DNA from: CAYGTO01 sp964352815
GTDB lineage: Bacteria > Pseudomonadota > Alphaproteobacteria > Rickettsiales > UBA3002
Assembly (NCBI GenBank): GCA_964352815.1
Contig: CAYGTO010000007.1
Span: 1 to 64,000, forward strand
Direction: 5' to 3'
DNA length: 64,000 nt
Shown here in pieces: positions 17,670-27,342 of this stretch (the first letter of the stretch is position 1; each line of letters opens with the position of its first letter). A program made the translations under genes and the position numbers. Below the pieces are notes generated by a model. It saw only the letters and a list, made by a program, of their open reading frames with translations, searched no databases and was not told where the DNA came from.

Positions 17670-18782
17670 CTGTTGAATGACCTTCGCCGCGATATCGCTC
17701 GGCGCTTCCTCTTGTGATACCCCCAGCGCATTGAGAGGGGCCGAGAGTTCTTCGCGTTGCGCTTCAGCGGCTGTAATGTCTTTGAGTAAATGGCTCAGCG
17801 CAGGCACGAGAATATCTGCCCGGCATTGCTCTTGAAGATATTCCGGCACAATTTCCTTCCCCGCAACAATGTTGATTAAATTCACGAAAGGTGTCTTCAG
17901 TATTCGGCGCACGAGGAATGCCGAAATCGGATTCGCCTTATAGGTGGTGATCGTAGGAACCCGCGCCAGGGCGCACTCCAACGTAACCGTCCCTGACTTG
18001 GCAAGTGCCGCGTTACAGGAGGCCAGCACGTCTAGTTTTTGAGATTCATCGGTGATGATTCTTACATGAAAAGGCCAATCAGCGGTGAGCTGAGTCAGCG
18101 TCTCCTTTAGATGAGGCAGGGAGAGCATGATAATTTCGAGTGTAAGGTGTTCCTGCAAAAGGCGTTCGGCTGTTTCCCGGTAGATGGGTAAATGGCGTTT
18201 TAGCTCACCTATGCGGCTGCCGGGAAGCATGGCGAGACGTAGGTTCTCATCGCTTTGTTGCGCATGAGCGCGTGTGCGGTTCCGCCATACGGTCGGGTGG
18301 CCAATGAAAGTGGTGGGAAGGCCTTCTTTCTCAAAATAGGGCGTCTCGAATGGGAGCAGCACAAGGAGATGGTCGAACAGCGCTGCCGTTTTCTTTGCAC
18401 GCTCCGGTTTGTATGCCCAAACGGTGGGCGCGACGTAATGCACTTTTTTCATCGGCATGGTGTGAACCGCTTTTGCAACGCGGAAAGTGAAGCCAGGGGA
18501 ATCAATGGTAATCAATATATCCGGCTGCTTGTCGCGAATATCTTCAATCGTTTGCTTCAGGCGTTTCTTTAGGCGCGATAAATGCGGCACCACTTCCGCG
18601 AAGCCCATTAATGCAATATCCTGCATAGGGAAGAGGGAGCGAAGTCCCGCCTTGGTCATATGATCGCCGCCAATACCAGAGAAGCGTACATTGCCTTCAT
18701 AGAGCGTGGTGAGCGATGCCATGAGTTCTGCGCCGATCCGATCCCCTGAGGGCTCGCCCGCTATGATATAGATATGTGTCAC
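17652..18782 (-). CDS. lpxB: Lipid-A-disaccharide synthase
   Basis: Glycosyltransferase (GT19) joining UDP-2,3-diacylglucosamine and lipid X to form the lipid A disaccharide, peripheral to the inner membrane. Motifs are IYIIAGEPSGDRIGAELM at the N-terminus, FSGIGGDHM, APTVWAYKPERAKK, and CNAALAKSGTVTLECAL for nucleotide-sugar binding. I set the start at GTG 18782, one base after the lpxI stop and behind a GGGGG run; the ATG frame further upstream (18839) lies inside lpxI. This gives 376 residues. It is the last gene of the pyrH-lpxB block. Confidence 0.94.
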   Translation of the reverse strand: MTHIYIIAGEPSGDRIGAELMASLTTLYEGNVRFSGIGGDHMTKAGLRSLFPMQDIALMGFAEVVPHLSRLKKRLKQTIEDIRDKQPDILITIDSPGFTFRVAKAVHTMPMKKVHYVAPTVWAYKPERAKKTAALFDHLLVLLPFETPYFEKEGLPTTFIGHPTVWRNRTRAHAQQSDENLRLAMLPGSRIGELKRHLPIYRETAERLLQEHLTLEIIMLSLPHLKETLTQLTADWPFHVRIITDESQKLDVLASCNAALAKSGTVTLECALARVPTITTYKANPISAFLVRRILKTPFVNLINIVAGKEIVPEYLQEQCRADILVPALSHLLKDITAAEAQREELSAPLNALGVSQEEAPSDIAAKVIQQLAHPA

Positions 18783-18783
18783 G

Positions 18784-19653
18784 TTATTCCCCCGCGTCGA
18801 CGCCGATAACGGTGACGCCAAGCGTGTTTGCGCGCTCAATCATGGCAGCACGATCAATAATGATGCTGTGACCCGCTTCGATCGCGATGGTGGTGAAGCC
18901 TGCTTCGGCGATGGCTTCCACTGTTGGAACACCAATAGTGGGCAGGTCAGTGCGGCGTTCTTGATGCGGCTTTTTGACCTTGACCAATACGCCGCCATGC
19001 TGATCGATACGCAACTCCGCGCAGCGGCGGATCAGTGCGTCGGTACCTTCAATCGCTTCAATGCCGAGCACTTGCTTGCGTTGCACGAGAATCGATTGGC
19101 CGATGTCGAGTGCACTAATTTCTTTTGCGAGTGGGATGCCATAATCAATGTCAGCAAGAGTAAGCTCGCTTGGTTGGCGTTCACTGAGAACACCTTCGGG
19201 TGTGATCATCTCAGGGACGGCTTCGTCAATACCAACAACAGCAAAGCCTTCGCTTTCAAAGAAGCTGACAATACCGCGCAATAGCGTATCATCCTTGCCA
19301 AGAAAATTCGCGCCGAGTTTGGCGAGAAGTTTGGTCGCTTTCAAATCAGGTCGAAGATTAGCAAGGGAGGGGCGGTGCACTTTTCCGGCGAAAATAATTT
19401 CTTCAATATTGTTTGTTTTCAGAATGTCGAGTGCTGTACCGATCGCACCGAGGCGCACCCAATCATGGGCCATACCGGGGGTGAGTAGGTTCGGCTCGGC
19501 GGCATCTTCGATGAAGAGTAAATGGAACGGCCGGCCGGTTTCTTGACAATGACGCGCGATCGCATGAGGCAGTTGGCCAGCGCCGGCGATTATGCCCAGC
19601 GGCACGGTCTGCTCTGAAGCAGTGCCAGAGGATGATTCAATCGGTGATGCCAT
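18784..19653 (-). CDS. lpxI: UDP-2,3-diacylglucosamine pyrophosphatase LpxI
   Basis: Hydrolyses UDP-2,3-diacylglucosamine to lipid X and UMP. LpxI replaces LpxH in alphaproteobacteria. Motifs are LGIIAGAGQLPHAIARH at the N-terminus, IIFAGKVHRPSL, a middle GKDDTLLRGIV, and the C-terminal catalytic-domain segments GTDALIRRCAEL, DLPTIGVPTVEA and AIEAGHSIIID. An upstream ATG (19680) would overlap lpxA by 19 nt; 19653 lies 8 bp after the lpxA stop. From there it has 289 residues, near the Caulobacter enzyme. Confidence 0.92.
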   Translation of the reverse strand: MASPIESSSGTASEQTVPLGIIAGAGQLPHAIARHCQETGRPFHLLFIEDAAEPNLLTPGMAHDWVRLGAIGTALDILKTNNIEEIIFAGKVHRPSLANLRPDLKATKLLAKLGANFLGKDDTLLRGIVSFFESEGFAVVGIDEAVPEMITPEGVLSERQPSELTLADIDYGIPLAKEISALDIGQSILVQRKQVLGIEAIEGTDALIRRCAELRIDQHGGVLVKVKKPHQERRTDLPTIGVPTVEAIAEAGFTTIAIEAGHSIIIDRAAMIERANTLGVTVIGVDAGE

Positions 19654-19661
19654 GTCGGCCC

Positions 19662-20459
19662 TTACGCTTTTGGAACACAAAATGAACGATGTGACTCACT
19701 CTGTATAAATGTAATGAGCTGCGCGATTTCTTCAATCCCTTGATATTCGTCGGCCACCTGCTCGACGCGCTCTGCAAAAGTGCCCTCTTCTTCGAACATT
19801 TTTTTGTATGCCGCGCGCAGGGCATTAATCGATTCTTTGGGGAGCTCACGGCGTTTCATACCAATCAGGTTGAGGCCCGCAAGATGGGCGCGTTCGCCGA
19901 GTACCGAGCCAAACGGAATCACATCGCGCTCCACGCCGGACATGCCGCCAATCATGGAATAGGCGCCGATGCGCACAAATTGATGGACCGCTGACAAGCC
20001 GCCAATGATTGCGCCATCGCCGACGGTGACATGGCCTGCTATGGTGGCATTGTTCGCGAGAATTACGTGGTTGCCGACCATGCAATCATGGGCGACATGC
20101 GCGCCGACCATGAATAAATTATGATCACCCACTTCGGTTAGGCTGCCACCGCCGATCGTGCCTGGGTTCATGGTCACATGTTCGCGGATGGTGTTATGCG
20201 ACCCGATTGAAAGCTCGGTCGGTTCGTTATTATATTTTAAATCTTGCGGGACATGCCCGAGCGAAGCAAAGGGGAACACTTTGGTATGCGCACCGATGGT
20301 GGTTTTGGTGCCGAGGCCAGCGACACTCACCTGGCTCACAAGCTCGACATGATCACCAAGCGTGACGTTTCCCCGCACGACGCAGTAAGGGCCGATAGTG
20401 ACATTGTCGCCTAAGGTGACGCTATCATCGACGATGGCGGTGGAGTGAATTTGGCTCAT
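19662..20459 (-). CDS. lpxA: UDP-N-acetylglucosamine acyltransferase
   Basis: First enzyme of lipid A synthesis, transferring a 3-hydroxyacyl chain from ACP to UDP-GlcNAc. The left-handed beta-helix is visible as tandem hexapeptides from IHSTAIVDDSVTLGDNV onward, the catalytic histidine lies in MVGAHVAHDCMVG, and the C-terminal helical domain holds LNLIGMKRRELPKESI. 265 residues, standard length. Its ATG overlaps the fabZ stop as ATGA (20456-20459), so the two are probably translationally coupled. Confidence 0.96.
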   Translation of the reverse strand: MSQIHSTAIVDDSVTLGDNVTIGPYCVVRGNVTLGDHVELVSQVSVAGLGTKTTIGAHTKVFPFASLGHVPQDLKYNNEPTELSIGSHNTIREHVTMNPGTIGGGSLTEVGDHNLFMVGAHVAHDCMVGNHVILANNATIAGHVTVGDGAIIGGLSAVHQFVRIGAYSMIGGMSGVERDVIPFGSVLGERAHLAGLNLIGMKRRELPKESINALRAAYKKMFEEEGTFAERVEQVADEYQGIEEIAQLITFIQSESHRSFCVPKA

Positions 20460-20944
20460 TCTTTGATCGACTCATCCATGATCATCGCGGAATAGACCGC
20501 TTCAGCGACCTTAGTACCGTCAACGATGGCATCGGCTTCGAACTTCCATACCATGCCGCGATGTTGCAGCACATTCGCATGAATATAGACCGTATCGCCG
20601 GGAGTAACCGGCTTACGGAAGCGCGCCTTATCAATACTCATAAAATAGACGACTTTCTTATGCATATCCGCGCCAAGCGTATCGACGACCAGCGTGCCTG
20701 CGGTTTGCGCCATCGCTTCCACGATCAGCACACCTGGCATCACCGGATGGCCCGGGAAGTGCCCTGCGAAATGCGGCTCTGTGTGCGTCACATTCTTAAT
20801 CCCAATGCATGACTCGCCCTTCACCACATTAACAATGCGGTCCACCAATAAAAACGGATGGCGATGGGGAATACGATCCATAATGTCCTGCGTGCTGAGG
20901 CTCGGCAGCGACGGATCAATCGGGTTATATGGTTCGTTACTCAT
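20456..20944 (-). CDS. fabZ: 3-hydroxyacyl-[ACP] dehydratase
   Basis: Dehydrates 3-hydroxyacyl-ACP in fatty-acid elongation and competes with LpxA/LpxD for the same acyl donor, which explains its place in the lpx cluster. The hot-dog fold is shown by IMDRIPHRHPFLLVDRI, HFPGHPVMPGVLIVEAMAQ with the catalytic His and Glu, and FMSIDKARFRKPVTPGD. An upstream ATG (21007) would run through the end of lpxD; 20944 is 8 bp after the lpxD stop and gives 162 residues. Confidence 0.95.
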   Translation of the reverse strand: MSNEPYNPIDPSLPSLSTQDIMDRIPHRHPFLLVDRIVNVVKGESCIGIKNVTHTEPHFAGHFPGHPVMPGVLIVEAMAQTAGTLVVDTLGADMHKKVVYFMSIDKARFRKPVTPGDTVYIHANVLQHRGMVWKFEADAIVDGTKVAEAVYSAMIMDESIKE

Positions 20945-20952
20945 GGTGCTCC

Positions 20953-21978
20953 CTATTTCTTTTTTGGCTTTGCTAACCGCGCGAGGGCAACGGTTTGGCG
21001 GTGCCAATCTTTGACTGGTGAGGCGGGTGAGCCGCCCATGGATACGCCCGCGGGCACATCATTCATTACGCCGGACTGGGCCGCAATTTTTGCGCCCGGG
21101 CCAATCGTGATATGTCCTGCAATGCCTGCCTGTCCGGCAAGAATTACAAAATCACCAATGTGACTGCTTCCGGCAATCCCAGCTTGCGCTACGATTACCG
21201 CATGTTTTCCAATGCGCACGTTGTGGCCGATCTGGACCAGATTGTCAATCTTCGAACCTTCGCCAATCACCGTGTCAGGACCAGCGCCGCGGTCGATACA
21301 CGCGCCGGCGCCAATCTCTACTTGGTCTTCGATGATGACGCGCCCGAGTTGCGGCACTTTCACATGGCCACCTGCGCCCATGGCGAAGCCAAAACCGTCC
21401 TGACCAATGTTCACGCCGCGATGTAGAATCGCCTGTGCGCCAATTTCGGCGTGGCTAATACAGCAAAGCGGGCCGATATGGGTATCTTGTCCAATGGTTA
21501 CGCCGGTTTGAATCACGCTATTCGCACCGATGCTCACATTATCGCCAAGCACGACATGATCCTCGATCACCACGCCCGGACCAATCTCGACACATTTACC
21601 GAGGGTCGCGTTTAAACTCACGACTGCAGAGGAATGAATCGATTGGTGCAGCGAATCATGGTGCCGCGGGTAAAAGGCTTGCGCCGTCAGCGCATAGGCG
21701 CGATAGGGATCATCAGTCACGAAGAGCGCTACATGGGCTGGCGCGAGATCAACATACTTCTCTCGCAGGAAACAGGCCTTCGCTTTGGTTGCGGGTAAAA
21801 GCTCTTTATATTTTGGATTATCGAGGAAAGTGATGTGGGTCGATTCCGCCTTATCAAGCGGGGCAACATCGGTAATCAACGCCTCTTTATCATCGGCGGT
21901 GGCGTCTATGCCTGAGATCGATTCGATGGTAGCAACGGTGAAAGGCCCGGCGGTATGAAAAAAGCGAGAATCTGCCAT
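20953..21978 (-). CDS. lpxD: UDP-3-O-(3-hydroxyacyl)glucosamine N-acyltransferase
   Basis: Adds the second 3-hydroxyacyl chain to the deacetylated lipid A precursor. The N-terminal uridine-binding domain (THITFLDNPKYKELL, AKACFL) precedes a long hexapeptide beta-helix (GPGVVIEDHVVLGDN, ISHAEIGAQAILHRGVNIG, IGHNVRIGKHAVIVAQAG). The catalytic His is expected in the GHNV segment. 341 residues, normal. It lies between skp and fabZ in the leftward block. Confidence 0.95.
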   Translation of the reverse strand: MADSRFFHTAGPFTVATIESISGIDATADDKEALITDVAPLDKAESTHITFLDNPKYKELLPATKAKACFLREKYVDLAPAHVALFVTDDPYRAYALTAQAFYPRHHDSLHQSIHSSAVVSLNATLGKCVEIGPGVVIEDHVVLGDNVSIGANSVIQTGVTIGQDTHIGPLCCISHAEIGAQAILHRGVNIGQDGFGFAMGAGGHVKVPQLGRVIIEDQVEIGAGACIDRGAGPDTVIGEGSKIDNLVQIGHNVRIGKHAVIVAQAGIAGSSHIGDFVILAGQAGIAGHITIGPGAKIAAQSGVMNDVPAGVSMGGSPASPVKDWHRQTVALARLAKPKKK

Positions 21979-22003
21979 AGCTCAAACAACCGGTTTAGAT
22001 GAA

Positions 22004-22561
22004 CTAGAAGCTCATTTCGACTTTTGGCATATCGCTATCGAGACGCTTCAACACTTCATCGGTGATATCAATCGCGCCACCAGCATAGATCACTTGCGAA
22101 CGTGCAATTGTGACTTCGACGCCTTTATCCTTCGAGATATCTGCGACGATATCGGCAATTTTCTTCTGAATTTTATTGAGCGCTTGGCCAAAGGTTTGAT
22201 CGAGCTCTTTCTTTTTCTCACGAATTTGCTTCTGCGCTTCAACCGCTTTTTCGCGGAACTCTTTATATTGCTTCTCAAACGCTTCTTTCGAGAGGATATT
22301 GCGCTGCTTCGCTAGCTCTTGATCTTGTGTTTGCAGTTCTTTCTCTTTTTCATCGAGTTCTTTTTGAAACGCCGTTTGTTTTTTCTTCACTTGCTCACGA
22401 ATGGAGGTTGCGGCTTTTGAGTTATCCATAATGTTTTGCACATCCACCACTGCAATACTGTCTGCCCCATAGGATGCACGCGAGGTTGCGGCGAAAAAGA
22501 CGACGGTAATGATGAGGGCGACTGCAAATAGATAAGCGGCTGTAAATGCTTGCGATTTCAT
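22004..22561 (-). CDS. skp: OmpH/Skp family periplasmic chaperone
   Basis: Periplasmic holdase that carries unfolded outer-membrane proteins to the BAM complex. The N-terminal segment (FTAAYLFAVALIITVVFFAATSRA) is a signal peptide or anchor, followed by IAVVDVQNIMDNSKAA and a long Glu/Lys/Gln coiled coil (residues about 45-130) that would form the tentacles. 185 residues from ATG 22561, which follows GGAAGGAG; an in-frame TTG lies upstream at 22576. It sits directly downstream of bamA, as in many proteobacteria. Confidence 0.9.
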   Translation of the reverse strand: MKSQAFTAAYLFAVALIITVVFFAATSRASYGADSIAVVDVQNIMDNSKAATSIREQVKKKQTAFQKELDEKEKELQTQDQELAKQRNILSKEAFEKQYKEFREKAVEAQKQIREKKKELDQTFGQALNKIQKKIADIVADISKDKGVEVTIARSQVIYAGGAIDITDEVLKRLDSDMPKVEMSF

Positions 22562-22617
22562 GGATGCTCCTTCCAAAATATTATTGTATAGCGGACGACA
22601 CCATAGCAGCTGAGCGA

Positions 22618-24912
22618 TTAAAATCTAGTGCCAAAATCAATCCGGAAGGTTTCGGTCTCATCAAAGTCTTCACGAACAATGGAGCTGGCGAGGTCAAGAC
22701 GGATAGGGCCGAAAGGTGATGTCCATAAAATACCGCCGCCAACAGAAATACGTGTGCTATTCTCATCGACGATTCCCTCGCCTTCATCATCGACATTCCA
22801 CAAGCTTCCGGCATCGGCAAAGAGCGCGCCACGAATGCCAAAGTCATTGGGTAGACCAAGCGGGAAGGTCACTTCTGCTGTCCCCACGTAGAAGGTGTTT
22901 CCGCCGAGTGCATCACGTGTATTAATATCACGTGGTCCGATACCGGCGTTAGAAAAGCCGCGAATACGCTGGTTACCAATGAAGAAGCGGTGGTTGATTC
23001 GGATATCATCTTGTAGTGGAATAATGTGGCCCGCAGAACCGCCGAGCAGGACGGTGACCTGGTCGAAGACTGGAATGTAATATTCAGTAATGGCTTCATG
23101 GCGCAGGAAGTAATCATCACCACCTAGACCAGCAATGTCTTGGTTTAGGCGGAGCATCCAGCCGTCGGTCGGCATAAAGCGATTGTCACGATCATCATAG
23201 AAGAGCGACTGCCCAATCATCGAAGTAATGTTCGTACCCTCTTGATCACTAATGAAACGTGAGGCGTTTGCGTCCACGTCTGTGACGCTGATTTCTTCAA
23301 GTCGATATGCAATGGTGTGGCGCAGTTTTTCTTGTAGTGAATAGCCAATCCGAATCAGGCCACCGACAGTTTCGCGGTCAAAGGATGCTTCTTGCGCAAG
23401 ATCCTGGGTTTGCTTAAAGAGATTGAAACCCGCAGAAAGGTCACGGTTTAAGAAATAGGGTTCGGTAAAGCCAACATTGAACTCTTGGCGTTGCCCCGAG
23501 AGTAAGGCACTGAAGCTTAAATCTTGTCCGCGGCCTAAGAAGTTACGTTCGCGAATTCCGAAGTCAGTCAGTGCGCCATCCACTGTCGAGAAACCGGCGC
23601 CGAGGTTGATCTCACCGGTCGATTGTTCTTGGACTTCAACATCGAGCACGGTCCGATCTGGTGTGCTGCCAGGAGATGTCTCAATGCTCACATTTTCGAA
23701 GTAACCGAGGTTCGTGAGGCGCTGTTCCGTACGGCGAAGTTTCTCAGTGTTATACGGATCTCCTTCTGCCAGGCGAAACTCACGGCGAATCACTTCATCA
23801 AGCGTGCGCACATTGCCTTCAATGTCGATGCGTTCGACATAAACACGCGGCCCTTCGCTGATTTCGTAGGTCAGATTGATAGTTTTTTCTTCTTTGTTGC
23901 GCTCTAGCTTCGGATCAATATCGACGAAGGCGAACCCTAAATTCCCCAGTTCATCCACCATAGCGAGGACAGAATCTTGCACTGCAGTCGCATTATAGAA
24001 TTCTCCCTGCTTCGTGGTTAGGAGTGGGTAGAGTGCGTCGACTCGCTTCTCGGCTTTTCCGCCAGCAATCGTGACATCACCCAACGTGTATTTGGGGCCT
24101 TCATCAATCACGAAGGTGAGGTAGAAGCCATCTTTGCCAGGGCTGATTTCGGCGAAGGAAGAGCGTACATTAAAGTCGGCATAACCCTGACCTCGGTAGA
24201 ATTGGCGGATGAGTTCCTTGTCATATTCGACACGGTCAGCGTCATAGATATCGCTGTCGCTTAAGAAACGGTAGAAGACATACTCGCTGGATGAAATCAC
24301 GCTGCGCAGGGTAGATGAATCGTAGGAATCATTTCCGATAAAGCTAATATTCTGAATGTGCGTGCGTGGTCCTTCGTCAATCTCATAGACAAGATCAATT
24401 CGGTTTTGCTCGAGCGTAATAATTTTGGGCTCAACGACGGCGGAATAATGACCGCTGCGGCGGTAGACATCAAGCAAGCGCGCGACATCAGACTGCACCT
24501 GTGTACGCGTAAAGACAGAACGTGATTTAAGCAGCGCTTCATTTTCGAGCACATCATCATCGATCGCCCGGTTGCCCTCGAACGCAACCTGGTTAATGCT
24601 CGGATTCTCAATCACGCTAACGCGAAGTACGCCGCTGTTTCTGTCTAAGTCAATGGCAACGTCTGCAAAGAAATCCGTTTCATAGAGGCGCTTTAATGCC
24701 TGGTTTATCGAAGGTGTGTCGACCAAATCGCCACGCGACACACCAAGATAGGTTTCGATGGTGCCTGATTCGATACGTTGATTGCCCGATATCACAATGC
24801 TGTTTACTGTCATGTCAGCTTGCTGCGCATGGGAGGGGTCATGAACGCTTGCGCAGAGAAAAGCAGCAATGAAGCAAGCAATATGATATGTGCGGCGTAG
24901 AGAGTACGTCAT
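22618..24912 (-). CDS. bamA: Outer membrane protein assembly factor BamA
   Basis: Central Omp85 component that inserts beta-barrels into the outer membrane. A signal peptide (HIACFIAAFLCAS, cleavage near HAQQ) is followed by five POTRA-like repeats (for example INSIVISGNQRIE-like strands, ISFIGNDSYDSSTLR, IDIEGNVRTLDEVIRREFRL) and a C-terminal 16-strand barrel with RGF (NQRIRGFSNAGIG) and the terminal Phe (RIDFGTRF). ATG 24912 gives 764 residues; the frame extends to 24969, but that stretch is the gap after rseP and lacks signal-peptide character. Confidence 0.95.
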   Translation of the reverse strand: MTYSLRRTYHIACFIAAFLCASVHDPSHAQQADMTVNSIVISGNQRIESGTIETYLGVSRGDLVDTPSINQALKRLYETDFFADVAIDLDRNSGVLRVSVIENPSINQVAFEGNRAIDDDVLENEALLKSRSVFTRTQVQSDVARLLDVYRRSGHYSAVVEPKIITLEQNRIDLVYEIDEGPRTHIQNISFIGNDSYDSSTLRSVISSSEYVFYRFLSDSDIYDADRVEYDKELIRQFYRGQGYADFNVRSSFAEISPGKDGFYLTFVIDEGPKYTLGDVTIAGGKAEKRVDALYPLLTTKQGEFYNATAVQDSVLAMVDELGNLGFAFVDIDPKLERNKEEKTINLTYEISEGPRVYVERIDIEGNVRTLDEVIRREFRLAEGDPYNTEKLRRTEQRLTNLGYFENVSIETSPGSTPDRTVLDVEVQEQSTGEINLGAGFSTVDGALTDFGIRERNFLGRGQDLSFSALLSGQRQEFNVGFTEPYFLNRDLSAGFNLFKQTQDLAQEASFDRETVGGLIRIGYSLQEKLRHTIAYRLEEISVTDVDANASRFISDQEGTNITSMIGQSLFYDDRDNRFMPTDGWMLRLNQDIAGLGGDDYFLRHEAITEYYIPVFDQVTVLLGGSAGHIIPLQDDIRINHRFFIGNQRIRGFSNAGIGPRDINTRDALGGNTFYVGTAEVTFPLGLPNDFGIRGALFADAGSLWNVDDEGEGIVDENSTRISVGGGILWTSPFGPIRLDLASSIVREDFDETETFRIDFGTRF

Positions 24913-24972
24913 GCCCCAGTGATGCGCTAAAATGCGAGTAAAATCAAGCCATCGATCATTACAAAACACAGC

Positions 24973-26100
24973 TTATAGAATGATTTGCTTGATATCGTTG
25001 TAGATGGTGAAGGCCATGAGGCTGATGATCATCGCGAAACCTATCTTGTAGCCAAACTCTTGCACCTTATCTGCTATCGGCTTGCCGCGGCTTGCTTCAA
25101 CAGCGTAATAAGCAAGATGACCGCCATCGAGAAGCGGAATGGGAAGCAAATTCACGAAACCAAGATTCACTGAAATGAGTGCAATAAACCATAGCACGCG
25201 GTTCACGGTTTGGCCAAATGTGTCACCGCTAGTGGCGACATCGCCCGAGAGTTTTGCAATCCGAATCGGACCGCTCAAATCATCCGTCGAACGCTGGCCG
25301 CTAATCATCTGCCACAGCGCGGTCACCGACATATCGATCATGCCGATCATGCGTTTCGTTGCTTCAATAATGGCGAAGGGAAAAGAGATATCTTCGAACG
25401 TCATTTGTTCGCTTCGAAAGCCGAGGAGTGGGCGTTTGACCTCGTTGCCAAAGGCATCGGTTTCTTCGAATATTTTAGGAATGATAGAAAGTGTCAGGGT
25501 TCTTTCGCCGCGCAAAATTTCCAGTACTACGGGGTCTCCTACATTGATCAGAACCTTGTTGGGAATTTCACCAAAGGTGTGGACCTCATCACCATCGACG
25601 GTGAGCACGCGGTCACCTGGTTTGAGGCCTGATTCTGCCGCAGGTGTATCCGGGATGATCTCGCCAACCACAGGCTCGGTGGAAGCGATTCCGGTAGTGT
25701 ATATGAAGTAGGTGAAGATCGCGATGGTGAGGACGAAGTTTGCGATCGGCCCTGCCGCGACAATGAGAGCTTTTTGCCAGAGCGCTTTGTAATGGAAACT
25801 GACTTTCTTTTCGTCCTCGCTCATCGATTCGAGGACGTCATTATCGGCATTACTCGCTGCACCCGCGTCGCCAAACATTTTGACATAACCGCCAGCGGGG
25901 ACGAGCGAGAATTTCCACCGTGTTCCGTGGCGGTCGTTCCAGCCGAATACTTCTTTACCAAAGCCGATCGAGAAGGTTTCCACCTTCACCCCGCACCAAC
26001 GCGCGACAATGAAATGGCCGAACTCGTGAATGAACACGATGATCGAGATAATAAAAATAAACGACGCAGCGTAGGTCAGAAAAGTAATCGCGAAATCCAT
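24973..26100 (-). CDS. rseP: Site-2 intramembrane metalloprotease RseP
   Basis: Inner-membrane zinc protease that cleaves anti-sigma factors and remnant signal peptides. The HEFGH zinc motif is at residues 25-29 in the first transmembrane helix, a central PDZ domain follows (ESGLKPGDRVLTVDGDEVHTF), and the LLDGGHLAYYAVEA motif lies in a C-terminal helix. There is one PDZ domain where E. coli has two, as is usual outside gammaproteobacteria. 375 residues. It lies between dxr and bamA. Confidence 0.94.
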   Translation of the reverse strand: MDFAITFLTYAASFIFIISIIVFIHEFGHFIVARWCGVKVETFSIGFGKEVFGWNDRHGTRWKFSLVPAGGYVKMFGDAGAASNADNDVLESMSEDEKKVSFHYKALWQKALIVAAGPIANFVLTIAIFTYFIYTTGIASTEPVVGEIIPDTPAAESGLKPGDRVLTVDGDEVHTFGEIPNKVLINVGDPVVLEILRGERTLTLSIIPKIFEETDAFGNEVKRPLLGFRSEQMTFEDISFPFAIIEATKRMIGMIDMSVTALWQMISGQRSTDDLSGPIRIAKLSGDVATSGDTFGQTVNRVLWFIALISVNLGFVNLLPIPLLDGGHLAYYAVEASRGKPIADKVQEFGYKIGFAMIISLMAFTIYNDIKQIIL

Positions 26101-26137
26101 AAACTCTATATCATTTTAATTAGCAAAGACTATATGG

Positions 26138-27331
26138 TTATGTGCCGAGGAGTTCACGCGTTTTCTCGCGGATATCACGATTATAATGCATGATGTCATT
26201 AAGCGAGCGAAGCTCAACTATTTTAGCATGATCGAGCATGGCTTCGACCGTTTCGACAATGCGCGTGAATGGGATATGGCCGTTTAGAAAGGCGTCCACG
26301 GCAATCTCATTGGCTGCATTGAATGCGCATGAAGCGCTTGGCCCGGCGCGCAGCACCTCCTTCGCAAGACGTAGGGCAGGAAAACGGGTTTCGTCGGCCT
26401 TCAGAAATTCGAGTGTGCCAATCTCTTCGAGCGAGAGTTTGGGCGCGTTATTTTCCGTTCGCGCCGGCCAATTGAGACAATAGCTGATCGGTGTGCGCAT
26501 ATCTGGGTGGCCCATCTGCGCGAGCACAGAACCGTCCGTGTAATGCACCATACTGTGAATCACTGATTGCGGATGGATGATGGTACGCAGCTGATCAATC
26601 TCGAGCGGGAAGAGGTGATAGGCCTCAATGAGTTCGAGCGCTTTGTTCATCATGGTCGCGGAATCAACGGAAATTTTCGCACCCATTGACCAATTCGGAT
26701 GATTCACCGCTTCTTCTGGCGTGACGTCAGAAAGGGTATCAATCGCGCGGTGTAAAAACGGCCCGCCCGATGCGGTAAGTGTAATATGATCAATGGACTC
26801 AGGGCGCTCAAAGTCGAAGACTTGGTGAATCGCATTATGTTCGGAATCGACCGGCAGGAGGGATGTGTTATGTGCGGCGCAGGCTTCTAGCATGAGCTGC
26901 CCCGCGCAGACGAGTGACTCTTTGTTTGCAAGCGCGACGGTGTCGCTATGCTCGATGGCTCGGTAGGTGGCAGTGAGGCCAGCCGCGCCGACAATCGCTG
27001 CAACCGTGATATCCGAAGGCATGGACGCCGCTTCTTCAAGCCCTTCCATTCCCACCTTGACCGCAATCGAGGTGGCAGCGAGAGCCTCCTTCACCATGAC
27101 ATATTGTTTTTCATCGCCGATCACCACGCATTCGGGGCTGAATTCAAGCGCTAGCTGAATGAGTGCTTCGGCATTGCGGTGTGCGCTCAACACAACGATG
27201 TCGTAGTCGGCGCGGTGGCTGCGGACGATATCGAGTGTGCTTTGGCCGATGGAGCCGGTCGCGCCTAAAATGGAAAGGCGGCGTTTTGCCTCTGTATGTT
27301 CAAGTGGAATCACGTTCATTGAATGCTGCAT
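26138..27331 (-). CDS. dxr: 1-deoxy-D-xylulose 5-phosphate reductoisomerase
   Basis: Second enzyme of the non-mevalonate isoprenoid pathway, making MEP with NADPH; fosmidomycin target. Motifs are LSILGATGSIGQSTLDIV for NADPH binding, ALANKESLVCAG, PVDSEHNAIHQ, the substrate-binding ASGGPFLHR and the MGAKISVDSATMMNKALE loop. 397 residues from ATG 27331; ATG 27319 is also possible and neither has a clear ribosome-binding site. A GTCAT-type palindromic element sits just upstream, between dxr and cdsA. Confidence 0.95.
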   Translation of the reverse strand: MQHSMNVIPLEHTEAKRRLSILGATGSIGQSTLDIVRSHRADYDIVVLSAHRNAEALIQLALEFSPECVVIGDEKQYVMVKEALAATSIAVKVGMEGLEEAASMPSDITVAAIVGAAGLTATYRAIEHSDTVALANKESLVCAGQLMLEACAAHNTSLLPVDSEHNAIHQVFDFERPESIDHITLTASGGPFLHRAIDTLSDVTPEEAVNHPNWSMGAKISVDSATMMNKALELIEAYHLFPLEIDQLRTIIHPQSVIHSMVHYTDGSVLAQMGHPDMRTPISYCLNWPARTENNAPKLSLEEIGTLEFLKADETRFPALRLAKEVLRAGPSASCAFNAANEIAVDAFLNGHIPFTRIVETVEAMLDHAKIVELRSLNDIMHYNRDIREKTRELLGT

Positions 27332-27342
27332 TTCCTATTATT